NCBI RefSeq assembly: GCF_932526225.1
Contig: NC_064048.1
Location: forward strand, 6,182,627 to 6,246,626
Length of the DNA: 64,000 nucleotides
Direction of reading: 5' to 3'
DNA from: Nematostella vectensis
Taxonomy: Eukaryota > Cnidaria > Anthozoa > Actiniaria > Edwardsiidae
The notes under the pieces were generated by a model. That model did not search any database, was not told the DNA's origin, and saw nothing but the letters and a program-made list of their open reading frames with translations. The position numbers were made by a program, and so were the translations under genes. This document shows, piece after piece, positions 21,578-30,925 of the stretch (positions are counted from its first letter, which is position 1; every line of letters begins with the position of its first letter).

Positions 21578-24500
21578 TCAGCGCCTGTGCCTTCTATTGC
21601 AGCTAAGGCACGTGAGTCTGACATTCCACTTGTAGTGACCCTGACTGTCGTCCAGCCGGTCGATACTGAAGCATTGGGGATGACTCTTGGTGTACCCCTG
21701 AAGCAGAAGCTGTGCCACAGACCGTGCACTTCTTTTCCGCGTCAGCAATCATGCCGAGTACGTGGTCTACCGTCAGAACGTGGTGCGGTCCCGTGTACTT
21801 TGTGGGACCCTTTTGCCTGTCGTCTATAGCGTATCGCTTGATTCGCGCTATAATGAGCTCTTTACTGGGCGTAGCCTGCAGTCCTGTGGGAACCATGGCA
21901 CCGGGGGTGTCATCGGGGGGGATCACTCGGACTATCTGGTCGGCGCGCCGCACGCGGGAGATGCCGGTGTATACAGCATTCGTGATCCAGCCTTCTAAGC
22001 TGTGGTCTATGATTAACAGACGTCTTGGAGTCTGGATAGTCTTGCCCTGCACCCGGTGGACTGTCCCCCAGCCCGCGTATTTCCACTCGAGGGGAAGCCC
22101 GTTAAGGACCGCGTCGAGAGGAACCTCGACTACCGTGCCTTTGTACGCGTCGACCTTCTCACCCCTTTTGCCTGGCACGGGCACCGGCCGCCCTTGCTTG
22201 CGATAAGGATGCGCGACGCTAGGATCGGGGTCAAAGCGGATGGTCGCTGGCAATCGGGGGTAGTTTTTCCTGTGGTGCTCTACCAATCGCTGCTGAACAA
22301 GGGCCCCCATCTTGTTGGTCGAGCACACCCACATATCGCTTGGGTGGGCCTGCTCGATCGCTGCGTCGAACGCCACCCCATCCCACTCCTCTCGAAACCC
22401 CTCAAGCTGTTGGGAATCTGGCTGACACCAAATCCGGCCTTTTATGTCGTGGAGCCTGGAGGAGGGCGCGGCAGAACCGCAGTCGCATGTACTGTACGGC
22501 TTTCCGCAGTCTTCACACAGGCAGAGGTAGTCGGACTCGGACCAGCGGATGTTCCCTTGTGCCCACTCCTTGAGCATATCGTGAGGCCCCTCTTTATCTC
22601 CCCAGGGCGGGACCTGCCCATAGTCGCCACAACACACTACCTGACACGGCCGCGTGGCGAGATACCCTAGGATGGCGCGTAGCACTTTAGTCTGTACCTT
22701 ACAGCACTCGTCAATGATGATTACTTCTGCGAGACGGTCGAGTTTGTGCCCCAGCTCGGAAGGTCTCCACTCCTCTATCGGCTTCTCCGCTGGTATGCAG
22801 AGGTAGTGGTGTTAGGTTTATGCCTTCACCGCGAAGCGCGGGTTGTTGCAATGGTCGTGGGCGAGGTCGTTCTCGGGAGTGAGCACCACAACGTTGCGGC
22901 CGCGGAACATGCTCACCGCCCACTCGGTCTTCCCCGATCCTCCTTGGCCGGCTAGATACATCTTTGCAGAGGTTGCGGCCACTAGATAGCACGGCAGACT
23001 CGGCGCGGTGCTTGGCTCCCTAGCCAAGCTCCCCGACCTCTTCGGACCCCAAGCCGCTTCGGGTCACCACTCGTACCCAGGCTTCTTGTGGCGCCACTCT
23101 CCATACCTCGGATTTCGCTCCACGAGCTTTACGCCACTGGGCACCGCCTTTGCGTAAATGGCATCTGTGCACACTCGGAGGCCGTTTCTCGAGGGATCCG
23201 CCTCAACATGCGTCGCAACGCTATGTTTGTGTACGCCAAGACGAAGGCCCTGATATGGTACCATTGTGAGCGCCGGGCACCGTCTTTGTATTGGATCAGA
23301 TGAGCCCAGTCGGCATGCTCGAAGTTAAGTAAGTGGTCGGTGCCCGCAAGGAGGTTTGTCAGATAAGCGGCTTCTTCACGGTCGAGGACTACGATCGAGG
23401 ACTCGTCGCCATGGCGAGCGCACTTGTCTACGAAACGGACAGCGAGATCTCGACCTTCAGGGCACTGCGAGTCTTCGCCGCAGGGGCGGCACGCGATGGA
23501 GTGGAGGAACTTGATGGAGTCCTTTTTTGCGACGCTATACAACACCTCCCTCGCCGTGGCCATGACGAGGTCACCCGAGTCTAACAGGTCCTTGAGCTCT
23601 TGCGTGGTGATCCAGCCCTCGTTTTGCTTCAAGTGCTGCCCCACCCGTCCCTGTATTTAAGAGGCGTTGGCCAGATGCTCTCTCTCTGGGTCCACTTCTT
23701 GAAGCGATACCCTATTGCACCGCCCATCGAGTGCGTAGCTTCGGTGTACTCTTGGTAGGCTGGGTGGTCATCAGGGAGCCATTGAGGATCATATCCAGTC
23801 TCGTATGTAAACGCCCTGTCGATAGCCCATCCGTCTTGTCCCGATCGGTACAGTTTGCTTTCGTGCGTGACTATAACGCGCCCACACAGCCAGATCCTCG
23901 TGCTTCTGGGGATCGCCCTGTTTATAAAGCGAATGAGCACCTCTCGCACTTTTGCCTCGCGCGTTTTTGTGGCGGCACTGGTGGCGCGAGGCGCTGCCTT
24001 CCCCTGACATAACGAACGAAGCTCCCCCTCAGCCTCGAAGTCTAGGCCGTGGACGCTCGCGATCGCAGGTGGTTCAATCAGAAGCTCCGCCCAGGCGTGG
24101 TTATCGTGGCAAGAGATAGTGATCCCCGTCTTAGTCTTGTACTTCCCCGAGTCCCACAGGACGTTACCCAGGGCGTCCACGGCTACTAGCTTTACCTCGA
24201 GCTTCTTTTCCATCTCAAAGAGGTCTTCTTTGGTGCATCCCGTAGTGGCCAGCTTCTTGTCGAATCGCTCGAGGATCTTGCCTCGTGTCTTGGTTAGACC
24301 AAGGGAGCGCGAGTTGCCGCGATTCCTCAAGAAGTCGGCAACATAGCTTACAACACAGTTAGCGAAGGCGTCACTCCCCTCTCGCTCAAACATTGGCCCA
24401 GGCTCACCACTTTGTTCAGGTAGAGGGCGAAGCTCGTATCTCACGTAGACGAGGTACTCTCGTCCTTTCTCCCAAATACCCGCATCGATGCCTTCCAGGG

Positions 24501-25125
24501 CACCGACTGCGATTTGGCCCCCTCTTTTGACTAACGACCCGCCGATCTTGTGCTCCGAGCGCCCTTCCTCCTCTGTGATTGGCGCCAGTGGCTCTGCGAG
24601 GGCCTTACCAACGACCGTAAAGAGTCTGTAACGCCGGTCGGGGTCCACCATTTCGAGCACCGGTGGCAACACTGCGTTTGCCCGCAGAGACTCCCGCTCG
24701 TGCGAGACCCACCACACCGAGCCATCGTCATTAATATCAGGCCCCCGCATAACCGGCTTTAGAGCAATGACACCTGCTCCACCAAGATCTCGTATCTCCT
24801 GGTAAACACCGGCGCTTATGTCTCGGCCCCGAAGAGTGGCATCCACGCTTGGGAACCGAAGATGGGCGCCCCCGACGAAGAGAGAATAGTACTTCTCGGG
24901 GTCTAAGCTCTCTGGGCCCTTTTGCCGCCGTCCCGGCAGCAAAGGGTCGAACTCGCGCCGCACTTCCTCTGTCCACACTTTTGCCGGTACGAGCGGCTTA
25001 AGAAGCTTGTGTTTGACATCGTCGGGGATGTCCTCGTCCAGGATGTTCTGGACCAGCCCTGCCAGTACGGCGGGCGCCTCTTTGTCACGCATGCCATTGA
25101 GAACCTCCTCTATGTAAGCGTCCAT
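21578..25125 (-). pseudogene. Large replication-type protein: Cys/His domain, possible palm, Pif1-like helicase, HNH end; broken
   Basis: About 1,180 codons from ATG 25125, with several breaks. 25125-23629 is open (about 498 codons). It holds FANCVVSYVADFL and, 90 residues on, ISCHDNHAWAEL, a Cys/His pair suggesting a papain-like domain. After a shift near 23640, a second part runs to about 23150 (HIRAFVLAYTNIALRRML). After a further shift it reads CTDAIYAK, possibly a remnant polymerase motif C. In one frame interrupted by TGA 23064-23066 and TAA at 22818 and 22812 lies an SF1 helicase: Walker A GQGGSGKT, DEXX box IIIDECC, GDYGQVPP, TVHRVQGKT and GISRVRRADQI. After a shift near 21700 the end has HNH-like SIDRLDDSQGHYKWNV and Cys pairs, stopping at 21578-21580. 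I see no PolB SLYPS or NSxYG motif. It probably replaces PolB; that is inference. Confidence 0.68.
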
Positions 25126-25400
25126 GTTTGGGCACACCTTGTGCCACCCAGTCTCTAACTGCCCGTGTCACAACCGGCGGGACGAGTGTTTGGGTACACC
25201 TTGTGCCACCCAGTCTCTAATTGCCCGTATCAAAGCCGACGGGACGAGTGTTTGGGTATGCCTGTGCCACCCAGTCTCTAATCGCCCGTATCGCGGGCCG
25301 CGATGTCAGACAGGACGAGCGTTCGGGTATGCCTTGTGCCACCCAGTCTCTAATTGCCCATACTGCGGGCTGCGATGTCAGTCAGGACGAGTGCGAACCA
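25122..25400. repeat. Minisatellite upstream of the replication gene, four copies
   Basis: Units beginning gtttgggtacacc and containing gtgccacccagtctctaattgcc start near 25126, 25188, 25249 and 25321, spaced about 61, 61 and 72 bp. The first copy begins at the start codon of the minus-strand replication gene, so the array occupies its promoter and 5' leader. Confidence 0.85.
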
Positions 25401-25439
25401 TCCCCGAGCGCGCCTCTCGACGCCACGCATCCTCTGCCC

Positions 25440-25640
25440 TTAACGATTCGCTCCGCAGGGGCGGCACAACCGCGTCTCCGACTGAGTCCCTATGCCGCAG
25501 ATCCTGCACGGCACGGGGAGGGGGCTGCCCTTACGGAGCCTTTGGAGGTGCACCTTGCAGTAGGTGTCCATGCACCTCTGGCCGCACGTGCTTGCTTGGC
25601 CGACCTTTAGCCACCCGCAATAATCTTTTCCGCACTTCAT
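25440..25640 (-). CDS. Small Cys-rich (zinc-ribbon-like) protein
   Basis: Intact, 66 residues from ATG 25640 (MKCGKDYCGWLKVG). The frame is open further upstream, but that stretch lacks an ATG. Cysteine pairs are CxxxC (CGQRC), YCKVH, CRIC and CRPC, consistent with two zinc sites. It lies between the replication gene and the right terminal repeat, in the same orientation. A nucleic-acid-binding or regulatory role is plausible; I cannot name the family. Confidence 0.6.
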   Translation of the reverse strand: MKCGKDYCGWLKVGQASTCGQRCMDTYCKVHLQRLRKGSPLPVPCRICGIGTQSETRLCRPCGANR

Positions 25641-25886
25641 CCTTCGAACGCTCGGTATACCACAGGACAGACGGAGGTCTAATTGCAAGTCCTTGGGGGT
25701 TCGAACTGCATTATTGGAAAAATATAGCGATTATACTTCATAACAGCTTTATTCATTAGAGTGCGAGTCAGAAAGTTCTTAAAAACGTATGTCATGAAGT
25801 ACCAAGCTCGATTATCAAAGATGGCGGCTCGACTCAAACACGAAATTAGATCTAAAATGCTTGGCTGGAAACTCTCAATAACAACC
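25641..25886. other. AT-rich spacer before the right terminal repeat
   Basis: No gene is evident. It is noticeably AT-richer than the rest of the element, with a polyadenylation-like context near 25750, and contains caaagatggcggctcg. It separates the Cys-rich gene from the inverted repeat. Confidence 0.5.
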
Positions 25887-26441
25887 GGCCGCTATCAGAG
25901 CTCGACACGGCCTCGCACCGCGTGAGAAAAAAGCAGGAAAGGGCCCTCCCTGGAGACGCGCGAAAAGATGAAAAAGAGGCTGCGAGAAATTCGCGAGGAG
26001 TTCGGGAGCGAGGTGTTCGGGTAAAACTCAGGTTTAAACGCCACGCCAGCGGCTTTGAATTTACGGCCGAAAAACGGTTATTCCGCGCTCCGGCGGCCCA
26101 ATCCACGTTCCTCGCTTTCACGGCCCTCAGGTCCTAGCGCAAGGCGCTGGCGTCCCCGACATAGATTAATGATTGCTAACCATCGCTAATTACCCATCTA
26201 CGCGGAGTGTGTCTTGCGTAGATTTACCCATCTACGCGAAGTGGTCCGGACGTAGATTAATAACCGGCAATTATTAATCTACGCGAAACGCGTTTCGGTG
26301 TAACTGAAAGTCCCCATCCTGGAACGGGGTTGGGGGGGTCGGAGGGGGGATTCGCGCCTCCCAAGCCTAAGACGGGGCTGGGAGGCCCGGAGGGGTGATC
26401 CGCGCCTCCCAATCGTTTCTATGAAACCCCCCCAGTCCCCC
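25887..26441 (-). repeat. Right terminal inverted repeat of the Polinton
   Basis: Reverse complement of 11936-12500 with small differences. Open frames inside it are by-products of the repeat. The 13-bp stem (26251-26283) and the palindrome gaaacgcgtttc (26285-26296) are conserved between both ends. Confidence 0.93.
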
Positions 26442-26445
26442 GAGT

Positions 26446-26640
26446 ATGGGCCCAGGGACGAAAAGCTCAAATTTCAATGACACTTTACAAAAAGTCACAT
26501 CATATCAATTCAAACAAAGTCGCATTTGATATTTTGTTTCCTATTACTCACTAAGTACTTAGAGAAATTTTCCGCTTTCTATTAGATATGAAATTGGCTT
26601 ATTTCAAGCGTCATTTCTTATTTTCCCGTCATGTCGATCC
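26446..26640. repeat. Right part of the older repeat split by the Polinton
   Basis: cagggacgaaaagct, caatgacactttacaaaaag, ttactcactaagtacttaga and cccgtcatgtcg match 39572-39750 in order. This shows the Polinton broke a single repeat copy. Confidence 0.85.
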
Positions 26641-26810
26641 ACGAAGGAACTTGGTCAGGGGGTCGACTGCCGTCCGAAGGTATACTCCGTTTTGTGTCGG
26701 TAGAGAATTAATCGACATTCTTTGTTATAAATTGTCTTAGACTTATTCGTAATCGTTCAGTGGCCCTGAGTGACTTTTGTCAGGATAGTATAAAATTTTT
26801 CGCAATCCTA

Positions 26811-27446
26811 TTATATCACGGGAATTAGGTACTTTGTCCGCGATTTCTTTATAAAATAAACAAAAATGAATCCCCGACGTGTGTTGAAAATTTAACTAAG
26901 CGATAGAATATTTCTAACCTTAATCTGAAATGTCTCCTGCCTTCTTAGTTAGCGAAATCCTTTTTGGTTGCCTCTTGTTATGTTTCTATTTCTCTTTCTA
27001 AAAACCCTAGCGATCGTTGTTTTCAAGCCTCTTTAGTGTTCGTGACAAGCCCGAGCCATCTCCGAACCTAACTTCGTATTTTAGGTTCTATATAAACATT
27101 ATTTTATAATTTTTTTAAATTTTATAAATGTATTTTATATAGAACCTAAATACGAAGTTGGGGGAGGGCTCGGGCTTGTCACAAACACTAAAGAGGCAAT
27201 GGTTACACAGTACCGTTCAAATGTTTCGAGACTTGAAAACAACGATCCCTAGGGTTTTTAGCCAAGAGAAATAGAAACATAACAAGAGGCAACTAAAATG
27301 ATTTCGCTAACTCAGAAGGCAGGAGACATTTCGGATTATAAGAAATATTCCATTATCTGAGTTCAATATTCAACATGAATTGGGGATTAATTTTTTTTAG
27401 TTTATAAAGAAATCGCTGACAACGTTTTTTAATTCCCGTGATTATG
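26811..27446. repeat. Foldback element with arms of about 300 bp
   Basis: The sequence folds on itself around about 27113. Matching arm blocks include gtgacaagcccgagcc / ggctcgggcttgtcac, aaaccctagcgatcgttgtttt and its complement, and tgtctcctgcctt and its complement. The arms have diverged by scattered changes. No coding capacity. Confidence 0.85.
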
Positions 27447-27515
27447 TGATTTTTAAAGCGTGAAGAGCAAGCAAATTAGTAATATCAATATTTGACACGT
27501 TATACGGATGGCTTT

Positions 27516-27587
27516 GGCTCAGTGGTCTAGTGGTATGATTCTCGCTTCGGGTGCGAGAGGTCACGGGTTCGATTCCCGTCTGAGCCC
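27516..27587 (+). tRNA. tRNA-Pro (CGG anticodon)
   Basis: A 72-nt cloverleaf. The acceptor stem GGCTCAG pairs with CTGAGCC. The anticodon stem CTCGC/GCGAG holds the loop TTCGGGT, giving anticodon CGG. The T arm contains GGTTCGATTCC. A run of T follows as the Pol III terminator. There is no intron. Confidence 0.96.
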
Positions 27588-27875
27588 TATTTTTTCATTT
27601 TTTTTTTCATTTGGTGTCTTTTTATAAATTTGATCACGTCTTTTACAATTTGATTATTTTAACAAAGACTAGCTTCTTATAAATACGCCTGTAGCCTTCA
27701 ACTCGCTTATACGTTAATAAGAAATCCTAAACGACAAGCCATTTGGAAATAGAAATCTTTATTATGTTATTTAACTATCTTTAAATAGACAAAAGATATA
27801 GAATCGTTTTTTTTTTTTTTTTCAGAAGTTTAAATAGAAAAAAAATGAGAAAAAAAAATGAGAAAAAAGCAGTCT

Positions 27876-27947
27876 GGGCTCAGACGGGAATCGAACCCGT
27901 GGCCTCTCGCACCCAAAGCGAGAATCATACCACTAGACCACTGAGCC
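27876..27947 (-). tRNA. tRNA-Pro (TGG anticodon)
   Basis: Nearly identical to the tRNA at 27516 but on the other strand and with anticodon loop TTTGGGT, giving TGG. Acceptor, D and T arms are intact, and T-runs follow its 3' end. The two genes are convergent, 288 bp apart. Confidence 0.96.
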
Positions 27948-28029
27948 ACCACTGAAAATATAGGGAATAAATATATATTATATACTGCAGGCAAGTCATG
28001 CAGAGTATATGGGTGACAGCAAACAAATG
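27948..28029. other. Short spacer upstream of the second tRNA
   Basis: AT-rich 5' flank of the minus-strand tRNA-Pro; no further feature is visible. Confidence 0.4.
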
Positions 28030-28437
28030 TTCATACTGAATGATTTTGATATCGTTCTTTCACGGGTAGTAGTTTTTTTTCAAGGGACGTTCTTTTGAGT
28101 AAAATCGGCGATCAATTTTGTAGTGTTGTTGGTACGATTAGTACGTTGTGAATTTAGTTTGAAGCTACTACGAAACGAGTCAATAACATTCGCACTTGAT
28201 TGTTGTGTCTTCAATGCAGTCTGGGTGAAATGTTCATAATAAATGATTTTGATATCGTTCTTCCACGGGTAGTAGTTTTTTTTTTCAAGGAACGTTCTTT
28301 TGAGTAAAATCGGCGATCAATTTTGTAGTGTTGTTGGTACGATTAGTACGTTGTGAATTTAGTTTGAAGCTACTACGAAACGAGTCAATAACATTCGCAC
28401 TTGATTGTTGTGTCTTCAATGCAGTCTGGGTGAAATT
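28030..28437. repeat. 203-bp tandem duplication
   Basis: gatatcgttctt and the following 200 bp (including gttgttggtacgattagtacg) occur at 28048 and again at 28251 with few differences, so the duplication is young. Confidence 0.9.
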
Positions 28438-28624
28438 CGAAGCTATTTGGACGAGTAGTTTGCGAGCTAAGCAGTTGAGTTTCCCACCATATAAAACAGA
28501 AGGTTGCACACTACGGCTGGCTGTCCGCCATAAAAGCTGAACTCTAATTCGCCTCTAGTTTTGTTTTAGCAGCCGCTTTTAGTGTCACGCACGCCTTCCC
28601 CAGTTACCACAAGCTTGATAGATA

Positions 28625-28815
28625 CCCTTACTTCCGGAGGTCCGACGGAAACCTCAACCGTTAAAAGACAAAAGAATCTATTAGAATCCGAGATATTTAA
28701 CAGGCCATCCGCTCTAAATTATCAATCACATCCTTAAAGAAACTTCCAATAGACACACTGCTTTTAATATTTTGAAATATTTTCCGCGTTTTCCGTTAAA
28801 AATCATCGGCTTTAA
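28625..28815. mobile_element. MITE copy (family A), truncated
   Basis: Carries the family blocks ggtccgacggaaacctcaaccg, ggccatccgctctaaattat and cgttttccgttaaaaat. It is shared with 34785-35195, 41873-42103 and 54545-55045. Confidence 0.75.
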
Positions 28816-30925
28816 ATGTGTTTAAACCTGGTTTCAAATTATACAAAAGAGAAAATACATATTTATTTTTTAAAAAGCGAGTATCCGAAACCTTGCGGGG
28901 AGGGTACTGGGCCGTACCCAGGGGGTGGGGGGGGGGGGGGGGGGTGCAGGGTGTGCGAACGGCCGAAAGTCGACTTTTGGTTCTTGATAGACGTGCTATT
29001 TGTAGACAAAACTAAAAATCATAAGCTAGACCACTCTGATGTAGCCAAATCGGTCAATAAACGCCCCGTGGAGATACTGCAAAGGCAGAAAAAAAATCAC
29101 TTTTTGTTCTTTCGGAGGTGATTAGATTTTTATCAGAGAACTCCCTCTCTCCCACTTCCCACCCTGGAAAAATTAGGTCCACTTTTTTCACATTTCGCTT
29201 AAATGAATTAATGAGTGTGTGCAGTATTTTGCTTGTTCTAAAAGAAAGGAAGTACTGTACCCAGAGCAAGTTAGGATTAAAGCTATCAATAGATTGACTC
29301 CTTCAAATTCTGTAATGCTGTTAGCAGTGCGGAACATTACCATTTTTGGTTATATTTGATAAACAATCTGATTAACCAATCAGAGATGAGTATTACTATG
29401 CCCAGTCTCACGCGGACACGCCTCAACTCAGAGTGGGAAAACAAAATGGCGGTTCCGTTGAATCGGGAAAATCATGTTGAACGCCGCTTTTTAACTCTCT
29501 GCTAGCAGTGATTTCTTCTTATCGGTTTAAACAGGGATTTCACCGACTCAGTGCGTCATATATACCCAATTTGTGTTGTTTCTCATCGGCAACAGACCTC
29601 ATTTGCAGGGTTATTTTACGACTTCACCGAATCGTACTGTAATGAACGCGGAAGGGTAAGCCACTGCTAGCAGGCTATAACATTGATCACCAATATCTAG
29701 TTGTACGTTTCATCAAGTCATACAAATGCACAAAATTTCCCTGGATTTATTTTGCTTTCGCAATCGGAATGAAGACACTCCAAGAAAAATTTTAGCTGGG
29801 ATATTGAAACTAAAATGAATCTTATACAGAATGGTATCGAGTCTCATTAAAAAAAATGAAGCTAAATCGTATACAGATTGGCCGCGAGTCACTGTTTATT
29901 GTATGCAATTTAAAGACACTACATGAAAGTACTGTTAAAATGTTTATATTTGATCCTGGAATAAATAGATTTGCTATGATCAGTAAATCTCAGGGATGGC
30001 AGTCATTATCCATTGCTGCATTAGTTTGCTATTACTCGTTGTAAAAAAAGTCCTTACCACAAATGCTCACATTATGGCTTTTTTTTATAAATGGATTCTA
30101 GAGGGGGCACTTGTTTGAGGGGCTATGTAATGTGCTTATTCAATGAGGGGTGTATGTATACCTTAGTGTCAGAACCATCCCCAAAGGACTTCATTGTATC
30201 CAGCTCTGTTTTCATCATGATTCATTTTATTTAAAAAAGGAAATTTTGTGACACAAATCGTGCTTAATACACAGGTTCTAACACCAAGTTAGAGCCATTG
30301 AGGGTGTATTTCATTGTGTGTGCAGACACAATATATCTTGGGTTGTAGGAAAAACACGCGAACTACCGTTTCATTTCTACAAGCCTGTTTCGTGGTTGCC
30401 CACTCATCAGGATATTTATTAAGAATATATTACTACCATCACTTATATACTATCTATATATAAAATTAACATAAAAATAGGGCGCGAAATTTGAATGGCT
30501 GTTATGATGAAATTCAATAGTTCAGCTGTTGCATAACAAGGCTTTGTTCCTGTGGCGGCACGAAGACACTAGCTCGTTGCGCTTGTTTAAAGTTGATAGC
30601 TTGGGTTGGCGGATAATCATAAGTTTTTCTTTGAGTCAGAGATTACATCTTTTGCTAGAGCTGTTGTAGGCGGAGTGAGATGACAGGATTTTCCATAAAA
30701 TAAAGTGTTCTGACCGGGTTGATTACCCATAAGAGATAGCGTTCGTAGAATTTTTAACCCTATAGATAGTAGAATCGGAAAACCCGTTTAACACCCTCTA
30801 GGGAATAGCAGTTTCTCGATATTTTAAACCCTAAAAGATAGGACGATCATCGCCGTCTTACTTTTCTGGAGAGTCTCCCCTTCCCCTCCTTTAGGAGAGG
30901 ACTGTCAATCGATTCGTATTTATTT
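28816..30925. other. Gene-free stretch
   Basis: No gene is supported. There is a G-run at 28921-28945. Near 29641 an ATG followed by four codons and GTAAGC could be a tiny first exon on the plus strand, but no partner exon is found. The part 30740-30850 contains ccctaaaagatag-type repeats also seen near 3230-3320. Confidence 0.45.

Larger units (their letters stand above)
11936..26441. mobile_element. Polinton/Maverick (adintovirus-like) element, about 14.5 kb, decaying
   Basis: Bounded by inverted repeats of about 560 bp and clearly richer in G+C than its flanks. It carries an integrase, an A32-type packaging ATPase, a capsid module and small membrane proteins, the set that defines Polintons. 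A large helicase gene stands where PolB is expected. A candidate 6-bp duplication GTATGG lies at 11930-11935 and 26444-26449, with two extra bases (ga) between the right terminus and its copy. Polintons make 6-bp target duplications. Genes run in blocks: minus 12.5-13.7, plus 13.8-15.3, minus 15.3-16.3, plus 16.4-21.6, minus 21.6-25.6 kb. At least seven genes carry frameshifts or stop codons, so this copy is probably no longer autonomous. Confidence 0.93.

Noticed and set aside
25852-26137. Open frames on both strands in the right terminal repeat
   Set aside because: They are not matched by equivalent intact frames in the left repeat and are Arg/Ser-rich.
29641-29657. ATG plus four codons and GTAAGC as a first exon
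   Set aside because: No downstream exon could be identified, so it remains a chance pattern.
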